Below are positions 32,073 through 40,148 of a stretch of 64,000 nt of DNA, piece after piece. This DNA is from Rhizobium sp. SSA_523 (GTDB lineage Bacteria > Pseudomonadota > Alphaproteobacteria > Rhizobiales > Rhizobiaceae). The notes under the pieces are model-generated. The model had not been told where the DNA came from. It searched no databases and saw only the letters and a program-made list of their open reading frames with translations. How positions within the stretch are numbered: the stretch's first letter is position 1; each line of letters begins with the position of its first letter. The stretch is from NCBI RefSeq assembly GCF_030435705.1, contig NZ_CP129382.1, forward strand, positions 1,240,001-1,304,000. Direction: 5' to 3'. Position numbers and translations under genes: made by a program.

Positions 32073-32542
32073 TGCGGGAACCCGGCCTCACCTACTGCGC
32101 ATCAGGGCACGTCATGACGATCCTCGGCGGCACGAACTGCGGGTGCTATCCAGACGCGGATTGCTCGGTGCCTGTATTCTCTTGCCGCGAATGCGGGGAC
32201 TCCGACTATGGGGACAACGAGATCGCCCGGCTCCATAAGTCACTGTGCCCGTATCGGGAGGAATGCGAGACGAAGGCTTTCGATTACGCCTCCTTGCCGC
32301 CGCTCTACCTGACGAAGCGTGAGTTTAACGCTTTGCCTGAATACAGCGCCACTCATCCAACCGGCGAGCGGCCGGGCGTTAGATGGCGCCGTCATGACGG
32401 TGCCTTCGACCGCAAATGTGAAAAGCCCGTCTGGATCATCGGTGAGTATGCGCCGCTATTCGGCCGAGACGACTGCCTGGTCATCAAGTGGCACATCCCG
32501 GTCCTCAAGATCGATGCCCCCTTGGATGGAGGTGCAACATGA
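32072..32542 (+). CDS. Cys-rich unknown protein
   Basis: This 156-residue protein is read from ATG 32072. It has cysteines at YCAS, NCGC, DCS, SCREC and CPYREEC in the first 70 residues, suggesting two zinc sites. An aromatic C-terminal domain (IGEYAPLFGRDD) follows. It overlaps the helicase start by 4 bases. Family not recognised. Confidence 0.5.
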   Translation: MREPGLTYCASGHVMTILGGTNCGCYPDADCSVPVFSCRECGDSDYGDNEIARLHKSLCPYREECETKAFDYASLPPLYLTKREFNALPEYSATHPTGERPGVRWRRHDGAFDRKCEKPVWIIGEYAPLFGRDDCLVIKWHIPVLKIDAPLDGGAT

Positions 32543-33654
32543 CCACCTGGTCCCCCCAACAGGAACAGGCGCTGGCGAAGGCCGGCGCATGGCTCCGGAT
32601 GCGTTATCAGCCGGTGTTTCGGCTCTTCGGGTTCGCCGGCACCGGCAAGACCACCCTTGCGATCCACCTCGCTCAGCACGCCAGCGGCAAGGTAGCCTTC
32701 GCCGCCTTCACCGGCAAAGCGGCGATGGTCATGCGATCGAAGGGATGCATCGGCGCGAAGACCATTCACTCGCTGATATACGAGTCCGAGACGGATCCGA
32801 TCACTGGTGAGGTCAGGACGTCGCTACGACATCGCGAGAGCCTCAGCAAGTTCTGCCTCATCGTCATCGACGAGTGCTCAATGGTGAACGAGGAAATCGG
32901 AAACGACTTGCTCTCATTCGGCATCCCCATTCTGGTCCTCGGTGATCCCGCTCAGCTGCCGCCGGTGAAAGGAGGCGGATTCTTCACAGAGCAGCAGCCG
33001 GACTTCATGCTGACGGAGGTTCACCGGCAGGCGGCCGACAGCCCGATCATCTGGCTCGCCACCGAGATCCGCGAGGGCCGGTACCGCCGCGACCTCATGA
33101 ACACGAACGGGCTAGTCATCACCGATCGCGGCAACCTGGATCCGGTGCTCGTGCGTGACGCGAACATCGTGCTTGTCGGGCGCAACGACACCCGGATGAA
33201 GTTCAATCGCCGTCTCCGCGAACACAAAGTCGGCGCCGACCTCGCCGGCAATAATCCGCTGCCAGTCGTCGGCGAGCCGTTGATCTGCCTGCGGAACGAC
33301 AAGGAGACGAAGATATTCAACGGCGACATTCTCACCGTTTCAAAGAAGCGGGTCGGCAAGAAGTCAATCCAGATGACGATGGAGGACCAGGCAGGCGATC
33401 GGTCAGGAATCAAGGTGACAGTGCGCAAGGAGTTCTTCCACGACGATGTCGCTGCAGGAAAGCTGCCATACAAGGAGATCCGCGGAACGCAGCAATTCAC
33501 CTACGGCTACGCGATCACCTGCCATAAGGCGCAGGGATCACAATGGCGGGACGTTTGCGTCTTCGACGAGTCCAACGTCTTCGGTGACGACCGGGCCCGC
33601 TGGCTCTACACGGCCTGCACCCGCGCCGCCGAGCAGCTGACGCTGGTGATATGA
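32539..33654 (+). CDS. RecD/Dda-like SF1 helicase
   Basis: This 371-residue protein is read from ATG 32539. It shows motif I GFAGTGKTTLA, motif Ia AAFTGKAA, motif II VIDECSM, motif III LVLGDPAQLPPV and the C-terminal YAITCHKAQGSQW with WLYTACTRAAEQL. This is the SF1B helicase layout of RecD2 and phage Dda. It unwinds DNA 5' to 3' and would support recombination-dependent replication. The next gene overlaps its stop. Confidence 0.88.
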   Translation: MTTWSPQQEQALAKAGAWLRMRYQPVFRLFGFAGTGKTTLAIHLAQHASGKVAFAAFTGKAAMVMRSKGCIGAKTIHSLIYESETDPITGEVRTSLRHRESLSKFCLIVIDECSMVNEEIGNDLLSFGIPILVLGDPAQLPPVKGGGFFTEQQPDFMLTEVHRQAADSPIIWLATEIREGRYRRDLMNTNGLVITDRGNLDPVLVRDANIVLVGRNDTRMKFNRRLREHKVGADLAGNNPLPVVGEPLICLRNDKETKIFNGDILTVSKKRVGKKSIQMTMEDQAGDRSGIKVTVRKEFFHDDVAAGKLPYKEIRGTQQFTYGYAITCHKAQGSQWRDVCVFDESNVFGDDRARWLYTACTRAAEQLTLVI

Positions 33655-33935
33655 TGAGGTTCTGGTCAACCCGTCTGCAGGCATGGATATATTTCGAGAC
33701 GAGCTGGACTGACTTGGAATCAACCGGCGTCGCTAACCCAGGCGCTCTGGTCACCCGATACCTGATCGGCACAACGCACATGGGCAGCGTCCATTGCTCG
33801 CCGTGCGGGACCTTCTATCCGCTGACGCAGCTCCGCCGGTTCGGCGCAGTTGGTACGCTCGCAACAGCCCGACACATCGTCGAGGCATATGCAATCCACG
33901 ACGTTGCCACCTACGAGACTATAGGCAACGCCTAA
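33651..33935 (+). CDS. Small unknown phage protein
   Basis: This 94-residue protein (MMRFWSTRLQAWIYFETSWT, then SVHCSPCGTF) overlaps the helicase stop by 4 bases. It has a single CSPC pair and a C-terminal helical segment. Not recognised. Confidence 0.45.
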   Translation: MMRFWSTRLQAWIYFETSWTDLESTGVANPGALVTRYLIGTTHMGSVHCSPCGTFYPLTQLRRFGAVGTLATARHIVEAYAIHDVATYETIGNA

Positions 33936-33962
33936 CTCCCCTCCAAATATGGAAACGACGAG

Positions 33963-34226
33963 ATGAACACAGCTTTCCTTCTTATGGCGCAGTACAACGG
34001 CAAGGCCGTCATTCCCGTCAAGGACGTCTGCGCTGACTATTTCACGCACCTGACCGTCGACATTTTCCTCCGGAAGGTCGGCAAAGGAGAAATCAAAATC
34101 CCCGTCACCAGGATGGAGGGAAGTAACAAGGCGGCGAAGGGTGTCCACCTCCAGGATCTCGCAGATTATCTGGACGCGAGACGGGCGGAAGCGGAACAGG
34201 AACTCCGGCAGATGACGCGGGCCTGA
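33963..34226 (+). CDS. PrtN-family regulator
   Basis: This 87-residue protein closely follows pyocin activator PrtN: MNTAFLLMAQYNGKAVIPVK, DYFTHLT, then SNKAAKGVHLQDLADYLDAR. Family members bind DNA and activate pyocin genes in Pseudomonas; in rhizobial prophages they usually lie near the integrase end. Here it is the last plus-strand gene before the attachment site, so roles in excision or late activation are possible. The gap before it carries only a poor copy of the leader element. Confidence 0.85.
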   Translation: MNTAFLLMAQYNGKAVIPVKDVCADYFTHLTVDIFLRKVGKGEIKIPVTRMEGSNKAAKGVHLQDLADYLDARRAEAEQELRQMTRA

Positions 34227-34278
34227 GAGACGAGCGTTGACGACTGCTTGTTTGGCCGGTGACGCCAAAGCCGGCCTT

Positions 34279-36105
34279 CTAATTGAAGATGTTCACAATC
34301 AATTCAAATAGTCGCTTGAGACTTTCGAGAAATGTCTTCGCCGCTTCTGGTGATGTAAGGACGTTGGTCGATATTCCGGTCGCTAATGATGCGATTGTAG
34401 TTCCAATGAATCCAGCTAGAGCTATTAGCGCCTTCCGCAACCTTACCTGCCGTTGCTCTTCAGCTTTATCGCTTGCACTTAATGGATTCCGTGCTTCATC
34501 GATTTCAACGGCAAGGTAGGTGCCAGCCCTGATCGCGGGTTCTGCTAATACCTCTTCGGCGTCAGCACCTGAGAAGATGCCCGACGCTTTCGAAGCGATC
34601 TCCTCAAGGACCGTTTCAGTTACTTTGGAAGCATCAGGAACAGGCGGAGGAAGTGGTGCTTCTGGTGCAGACAAGGACGGTTGAACGGGCTGCAAACGCG
34701 GGCGGAGCAACTCATGATTTCTGCACAAGTTCTCAATCATACTTCTTGTGCTTCCCGGCCATGACGGTTGGTCGTCGCCGGTCAAATATTCCTTAAGGCC
34801 GCTGATGTCATTATCGAGGATGTACCAGCTGGATGGCCTCGCCGCTACCTGTTCGACAAAATGAGACAAATCGAAGCGGATACCTTCGCCTAGGTTGTTG
34901 TCGAGGGCGTGAAGTGCATTGAGTGCCTTTCGTGCCAGGACTTCTTGCGCCCGCAGTAGCGCCTCCAAATCATTGCTGTCTGGATGTGGAGGCGCAGCGT
35001 TCGGTGGGCTGTCTTTTGCCGTCACCAAGCCGTTCTCAAGCACCGCAGCTACCGGTGCCGCATCGATAAGCCGTTTCTGTATTTGGTCTGGCGAAGGAGG
35101 ATCCAGCTTATCCTTCAGCGCCTGCAACAGCTTTCGGAATTCAGGATCATTTGCATCGTTATTCCAGGCCCTTAGATCGACGTACTGGGTCTCTGCAAAT
35201 CCATAGGGCAACAGTGCGTCGTCCATACGCGCATGCACCAACTTTTTTGCCTTCTGCCCAAAACTGGCCTCCTCAGCCACCGGCAAAGACTCAGTACTGT
35301 TCACTGTCCATAGCGTCAGAACTGCAGCCGCTTTCTGCAGATTACTGTTGATCGCCTCTCTCCAAGTATCACCCGGAAATATATGGGCATCATGCCAGAG
35401 TGTAATCCCAGCCTCCAATATACGACGAGCCACATTCTCCATCAAATCTTTGTCGGCTCTTGCATACGACAGAAAGACAAACTTCTCATCAGGGGGGCTG
35501 CTGTCGCGTACGCTATCTTCTTGCAGCGCACGATGCCTTATGCTTGACAACTCGATCCATGAGCTGGGACGCTCTAGCCCTGCAGGGACACCGGTCATAA
35601 GGTCCCCAAGCATTGCGTTCAACTGGTCCTGATCGAGTCCTCGCGCGAAGGAAAGATCAACGAACAAATCATGAGATGTCGTTCTCACGTCAAGAAGGAC
35701 TGTGATTGACTGAGAAAAGTTGGCCCGCAATGGGAATGAAGGCGTTAGCTTTGCCCTGGAGAGATCAGCTGAGCTGAAATCAGCGTCGCCTAGGTCCGCA
35801 CCGGACAGATCAGCGCCAATCAAACGAGCAAATGCAAGGTTTGCGCCTCCCAATTGCGCATCTGTAAGATCCGCACGGCGCAGATCAGCGGCGTAAAGCT
35901 GTGCGCCCACAAGGTCAGCGTGCGAAAGGTCCGCTTCAGCGAGTATCGCGTTCCTCATCTGAGCGCCGCGCAGGTTATACCCGTGTAAATCGGTTCCCTT
36001 CAGATTAGCATCTTGGAGGATTGGAACAAAATGCCGAGTGCTCCGCCTAAGGTTCCACGCCTCTCTGCCCTCCCGAAGCCATCTGACATGATGCGCGTTC
36101 GCCAT
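34279..36105 (-). CDS. Pentapeptide-repeat / TIR / membrane-anchor protein
   Basis: This 608-residue protein has three parts. Residues about 31-120 are pentapeptide repeats (A(D/N)LxGADL-type). Residues about 208-335 form a TIR domain (FVFLSYARADKDLMENVARR; ITLWHD; a VAEEASFG segment holding the probable catalytic Glu; YVDLRAW). Near 560-585 there is a C-terminal hydrophobic helix that would anchor it in the membrane. Bacterial TIR proteins with a conserved Glu cleave NAD or signal as abortive-infection effectors. It is alone on its strand next to the attachment site and more AT-rich than its neighbours, so it is probably prophage-carried defence. Its mechanism is unproven. Confidence 0.85.
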   Translation of the reverse strand: MANAHHVRWLREGREAWNLRRSTRHFVPILQDANLKGTDLHGYNLRGAQMRNAILAEADLSHADLVGAQLYAADLRRADLTDAQLGGANLAFARLIGADLSGADLGDADFSSADLSRAKLTPSFPLRANFSQSITVLLDVRTTSHDLFVDLSFARGLDQDQLNAMLGDLMTGVPAGLERPSSWIELSSIRHRALQEDSVRDSSPPDEKFVFLSYARADKDLMENVARRILEAGITLWHDAHIFPGDTWREAINSNLQKAAAVLTLWTVNSTESLPVAEEASFGQKAKKLVHARMDDALLPYGFAETQYVDLRAWNNDANDPEFRKLLQALKDKLDPPSPDQIQKRLIDAAPVAAVLENGLVTAKDSPPNAAPPHPDSNDLEALLRAQEVLARKALNALHALDNNLGEGIRFDLSHFVEQVAARPSSWYILDNDISGLKEYLTGDDQPSWPGSTRSMIENLCRNHELLRPRLQPVQPSLSAPEAPLPPPVPDASKVTETVLEEIASKASGIFSGADAEEVLAEPAIRAGTYLAVEIDEARNPLSASDKAEEQRQVRLRKALIALAGFIGTTIASLATGISTNVLTSPEAAKTFLESLKRLFELIVNIFN

Positions 36106-36394
36106 AATTTTCTCCGCACGGAACGGCTGGTCAGCTGTGGCTAACTACCTACTTCCGGTCGTCGGAACGGCAACTGCCTTAACTGCGAATAGCAATGAGT
36201 GCACTGGTCGGCAAGACTGATAAGCGTCCCTGTGGGCATAAGGCGTAACATTTTTGTACTCTATATCGAGAGATCTTTCTCCTCCGCCCCCATGTTCATT
36301 CCCATCATGGATTGGCTTTGTTAGTACGCCTGCGGTACGCATCATCTCGCATACGCAGATTTTTTTACATGTGAATCATGTACTTAAGGCAGAC
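36106..36394. other. Gap between TIR gene and attachment site
   Basis: About 290 bases hold no convincing gene. AT content rises. TACGC is repeated at 36325, 36336 and 36352, shortly before a run of T; these could be arm-type integrase or excisionase sites but that is a guess. The TIR gene promoter must lie in the first part. Confidence 0.4.
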
Positions 36395-36478
36395 CGCTGT
36401 CCAGTCGATCATAGGCGCAACGGCGAAAACAGGAGCCTGGAAATACCGGTTTCTGTCTGTCTTGACAAAGGCTTGCAA
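36365..36478 (-). pseudogene. dusA: Truncated 5' end of dusA
   Basis: In this minus-strand frame residues reading FAVAPMIDWT match the N-terminal signature of tRNA-dihydrouridine synthase A. The frame then departs from DusA and ends at TAA within 13 codons. TTG 36478 with GGAG upstream is the best start, although a longer frame reaches 36589. The body of dusA should lie left of the prophage. This fits a known class of integrases that insert into dusA and supply a new 5' end to the gene. Confidence 0.82.
36399..36420 (-). other. Phage attachment site (dusA core)
   Basis: The identity to dusA is lost after GATCGACTGGAC (minus strand), within codons for APMIDWT. This point should be the core of the right attachment site; the left one is outside the window. 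The exact core length cannot be set without the left junction. Confidence 0.65.
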
Positions 36479-36845
36479 CAGTTTCTTCTCCGTCGTGTTC
36501 AGGGGCGGCGCCAGCCAGATCCAGGGTAAAATAGCTCCAGCGGGCAAAACAAGCCAGGGCTCCTCATGAACCGGACCAGGGTCGGCCACGCAATGTATTC
36601 CTGCGCTGCGGGTAAAGGCTCGGCAGCCTATGGGCCCGGTGTGAATGCGGATCGTGCAGCATTCCCCTTGCGGTCGATTGACATGGATATCAGTCCGTTG
36701 TTTGGCGGAAAAATGGCTCGACTGCAGGATGAACGGCTGCGGAGAGACCCGTCCAAGGTATCACGAGGCGAAAATAGGGATCTTGGAGATCTTGACCTGC
36801 TCTCGCGGCCGTGCGGCGCACGAAGCAAACGTCGAACTCTGACCG
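36479..36845. other. Chromosomal gap upstream of dusA fragment
   Basis: About 370 bases hold no convincing gene. The stretch includes the original upstream region of dusA and the 3' flank of the amidohydrolase gene. Short frames in it show no recognisable protein. Confidence 0.5.
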
Positions 36846-38141
36846 TTAGACAGATCTGCGCGGCACGTAATCGCGGCCGGGATCGATCGATGCGGGTCGT
36901 CCGTCGAGGAAGAGTTCGCCAATGCGCGGGGCGGAGCGCGCGATGACCTTACCGGCCTTGATGACGGCCAGGCGGGTCGGCTTCAGCCGCAGCGCCTCGA
37001 TCACGTCGGCGGCCTGGAGCACGATGAGATCGGCATTGCAGCCGATCTCCAGGCCGTAGCCTTCAAGGCCCATGGTCTTTGCCGAATTGACCGTCAGCGC
37101 GTTGAAGATCTGCTTCTTGTCCTCGATGCCCCCCATCTGCGCCACATGGATCGCCATATGGCCGACTTCCAGCATGTCGGCGGAGCCCATCGAATACCAG
37201 GGGTCCATGGTGCAATCCTGGCCGAAGGAGAGGTTGAGGCCGGCCGCCATCAGTTCGCGCACCCGCGTCATCCCGCGCCGCTTCGGATAGGTGTCATGGC
37301 GGCCCTGCAGCATGATGTTGATCAACGGATTGGGGATGACGTTGATTTCGGCTTCCGCCATCAGCGGGATGAGTTTCGAGACGTAATAATTGTCCATCGA
37401 ATGCATGGAGGTAAGGTGCGAGCCCGCCACCCGGCCCTGCAGCCCGTGGCGCACCGTCTCGGCCGCCAGCGTCTCGATATGGCGCGACATGGGATCGTCG
37501 GTCTCGTCGCAATGGATGTCGACCGGCAGGCCGCGCTCGGCGGCAATGCGGCAGAGTGCTTCAAGCGAGCGACGGCCCTCATCCATGGTCCGCTCGAAAT
37601 GCGGAATGCCGCCGACAATGTCGAGCCCCATGTCGAGCGCCCGGTTGAGCGCCTTCTCACCCTCGGCGGCCCGGTAATAGCCGTCCTGCGGAAAGGCGAC
37701 GAGCTGCAGGGTGATATAGGGGGCAACGCGCTCGCGCACCTCGATCAGCGCTTCCGCGGTGACGAGCCGCGGATCGGACGTATCGACATGGCTGCGGATG
37801 AAGAGAAGGCCCTGGGAGACGGCAAGATCGCAATAGCGCAGCGCGCGCTCGACCAGCGCCTCCTTCGTCAGCAGCGGCCGCAATTCGCCCCAGAGCGCAA
37901 TGCCCTCCAGCAGCGTGCCGGAGACGTTCATCCGCGGCATGCCGAGCGACAATGTCGCGTCCATATGGAAATGCGGGTCGCAAAAGGGCGGGCTGACCAG
38001 CCGGCCGGTCGCATCGATCTCCTCGCCGGCAGTGGCTTCGATCGATGTCTCGATCGCCTTGATCTTGCCGTCGGCCAGACCGATATCGAAGCCCTGGCGG
38101 CCGTCCGGCAGGTTGGCATTGCGGATGATGAGGTCAAACAT
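36846..38141 (-). CDS. Amidohydrolase of the cytosine deaminase type
   Basis: This 431-residue protein is read from ATG 38141, 9 bases after GGAGG. It has the metal-dependent amidohydrolase pattern of CodA: DPHFHMD, HVDTSD, HCDETDD, GSHLTSMHS and FGQDCTMDPWY, with the metal and proton-shuttle residues in place. Cytosine deaminase makes uracil; relatives act on related rings such as creatinine or isopropylammelide. It closes a BMP-type importer operon with an amidase, so a nucleobase-like or N-ring substrate is likely. Confidence 0.82.
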   Translation of the reverse strand: MFDLIIRNANLPDGRQGFDIGLADGKIKAIETSIEATAGEEIDATGRLVSPPFCDPHFHMDATLSLGMPRMNVSGTLLEGIALWGELRPLLTKEALVERALRYCDLAVSQGLLFIRSHVDTSDPRLVTAEALIEVRERVAPYITLQLVAFPQDGYYRAAEGEKALNRALDMGLDIVGGIPHFERTMDEGRRSLEALCRIAAERGLPVDIHCDETDDPMSRHIETLAAETVRHGLQGRVAGSHLTSMHSMDNYYVSKLIPLMAEAEINVIPNPLINIMLQGRHDTYPKRRGMTRVRELMAAGLNLSFGQDCTMDPWYSMGSADMLEVGHMAIHVAQMGGIEDKKQIFNALTVNSAKTMGLEGYGLEIGCNADLIVLQAADVIEALRLKPTRLAVIKAGKVIARSAPRIGELFLDGRPASIDPGRDYVPRRSV

Positions 38142-38157
38142 AGATCTAGTCCTCCGG

Positions 38158-39102
38158 TCAGCGCTCGCCGCGCCGATAGGGTTGCATGAGGGCCTGCGGA
38201 ACGCGCGCGCGACGCGCCATGACGGCGAGAGCAGCGATCGACAGGACATAAGGGATCATCAGGAACAGCTGATAGGGCACGGCGCCGCCCAGCGCCGTCT
38301 GCAGGCGCAACTGGAAGCCGTCGAAGAAGGCGAACAGCAGCGCCCCCAGCAGGGCCCGGCCCGGCCGCCAGGATGCGAAGACGACGAGCGCGATGCAGAT
38401 CCAGCCGCGCCCCTGCACCATGGTCGGAAAGAAGCTGTTGAAGGCCGAGAGCGTCAGAAAGGCGCCGGCCATGCCCATCAGCGCGCTGCCGGCCATCACT
38501 GCGCCATAGCGCACGATCATCGGATTGATGCCCTGCGCCTCTGCCGCGTGGGGATTTTCGCCGGTGATGCGGATTGCAAGACCGAGCGGCGTGCGGAAGA
38601 TCACATAGGCAAGACCGAGCGCCAGAACGATCGCCACATAGGTGGGCGGCGTCTGCGAGAAGAAGGCCGGTCCGACAAAGGGGAGGTCGCTGAGGCCCGC
38701 AAGGGCGATTGGCTGGAAGGGCGTGATGGTGGGCGGCGTGCCGGCAACCGGAACGGCAAGGCGGAAGACGTAATAGCTGAAGCTTGCGGCAAACAGCGTC
38801 ACGCCGAGGCCCGAAACATGCTGCGACAGGCCGAGCGTTACCGTCAGCCCCGCATGCAGGAGGCCGAGCAGGGCGCCGGCCAGGGCGGCCACCGCGAACC
38901 CCGTCCACAGGTCGGCACCGTTATAGACCGCCAGCCAGCCGATCATCGCCCCGAAGGTCATGATGCCTTCGATGCCCAGATTGAGGACGCCCGAGCGTTC
39001 GCACAGCAGCGCGCCGAGCGTACCGAGAATGAGGGGCGTGGCAATGCGCAGCACCGCAGCCCAAAGCCCGGCAGAGGCGATGATATCGACGATCGCGGTC
39101 AT
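38158..39102 (-). CDS. ABC transporter permease (BMP/nucleoside type), 2
   Basis: This 314-residue protein is read from ATG 39102, overlapping the stop of the upstream permease (4 bases). It has 8-10 transmembrane helices and the permease loop LTGENPHAAEAQGI that contacts the ATPase. With the first permease it forms the channel of a BMP-family importer for nucleoside-like substrates. Confidence 0.86.
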   Translation of the reverse strand: MTAIVDIIASAGLWAAVLRIATPLILGTLGALLCERSGVLNLGIEGIMTFGAMIGWLAVYNGADLWTGFAVAALAGALLGLLHAGLTVTLGLSQHVSGLGVTLFAASFSYYVFRLAVPVAGTPPTITPFQPIALAGLSDLPFVGPAFFSQTPPTYVAIVLALGLAYVIFRTPLGLAIRITGENPHAAEAQGINPMIVRYGAVMAGSALMGMAGAFLTLSAFNSFFPTMVQGRGWICIALVVFASWRPGRALLGALLFAFFDGFQLRLQTALGGAVPYQLFLMIPYVLSIAALAVMARRARVPQALMQPYRRGER

Positions 39103-40148
39103 CGGCGGATCCTGTACTGGGTGAAGAAGACGGCGACCAGCATGGTCAGCAAGGACAAGGCTACGATGACATCGGCAATGTAGCTTGGAATGCCCATGGC
39201 CCGGCTCATGCCATCGGCTCCGACGAACATGGTGGCGGTAAAGAGGCTCGCCACCACCACGCCGAGCGGGTTGAGATTGGCCAGCATGGCGACGACAATG
39301 CCCGAATAGCCATAGCCGGGCGACAGATCCGTCGTGACATAGCCCTTGACGCCCATCACCTCCACGGCGCCGGCAAGACCGGCAAGTCCGCCGGAAACGC
39401 AGGCGACGATCACCAGCGTGCGGCCGAGCGGCACGCCGGCAAAGACAGCGCCCGGCGGATTGAGACCTGCCGCCCGCGCCTGCATGCCGAAGACCGTGCG
39501 CGACTGGACGAAGGCCAGCAGGAGCGCCAGCAGGGCAGCGATGACGAGACCGAGATTCAGGCGCGAGCGCGCCAGGAGCTTCGGCAACATGGCCGCATCG
39601 GCCACCGATTGCGACTGCGGCCAACCGAACGCGGTCGGATCCTTCAGAACCGTGTCGATCAGCATGGAGACGAAGAGCACCGCAACGAAGTTCAGCAGCA
39701 GCGTCGTGACCACCTCATCGACGGAGAAACGCAGGCGAAGCCAGAGCGGGACCAGAAGCAGCACCATGCCGGCAAGCGCACCGAGCACCAGGAGCGCCGG
39801 AATCTGCAGGGCGGACGGCCAGGAACCGGTGAGGTGCGAACTGGCCCAGGCCACCGTGATAGCCCCGAGATAAAGCTGCCCCTCCCCGCCGATATTCCAC
39901 AGCCGGGCGCGGAAGGCGACGGCCGCGGCCAGTCCGGTCAGGATCAGCGGCGTGGCGCGCGTCAAGGTTTCCGTTGCCGAAAGCCTGGAGCCGAAGGCAC
40001 CGGTCAGGATGCGCCAATAGGCCTCCAGCACCGGCGCGCCGGCAATCGCGATCAGGATGCCGGCAATCGCAAGCGCCGCCGCCACTGCCATGAGGGGCGT
40101 GGCAATGACCAGCGCCACCGGCCTGTGTTCGCGCCGCTCAAACCGCAT
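39099..40148 (-). CDS. ABC transporter permease (BMP/nucleoside type), 1
   Basis: This 349-residue protein is read from ATG 40148; the longer frame to 40208 would overlap the ATPase heavily. It has about ten hydrophobic helices and a loop RARLWNIGGEGQLYLGA, typical for this permease family. It overlaps the ATPase stop by 11 bases and the next permease by 4. Confidence 0.86.
   Translation of the reverse strand: MRFERREHRPVALVIATPLMAVAAALAIAGILIAIAGAPVLEAYWRILTGAFGSRLSATETLTRATPLILTGLAAAVAFRARLWNIGGEGQLYLGAITVAWASSHLTGSWPSALQIPALLVLGALAGMVLLLVPLWLRLRFSVDEVVTTLLLNFVAVLFVSMLIDTVLKDPTAFGWPQSQSVADAAMLPKLLARSRLNLGLVIAALLALLLAFVQSRTVFGMQARAAGLNPPGAVFAGVPLGRTLVIVACVSGGLAGLAGAVEVMGVKGYVTTDLSPGYGYSGIVVAMLANLNPLGVVVASLFTATMFVGADGMSRAMGIPSYIADVIVALSLLTMLVAVFFTQYRIRR

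Noticed and set aside
36106..36845. tRNA gene as the integration target
   Set aside because: No tRNA cloverleaf or TTC loop is visible near the boundary; the dusA signature explains the site instead.
36566..36946. 126-residue plus-strand frame
   Set aside because: It has no family resemblance and is Arg-rich in the way of antisense shadows; it also overlaps the amidohydrolase end.
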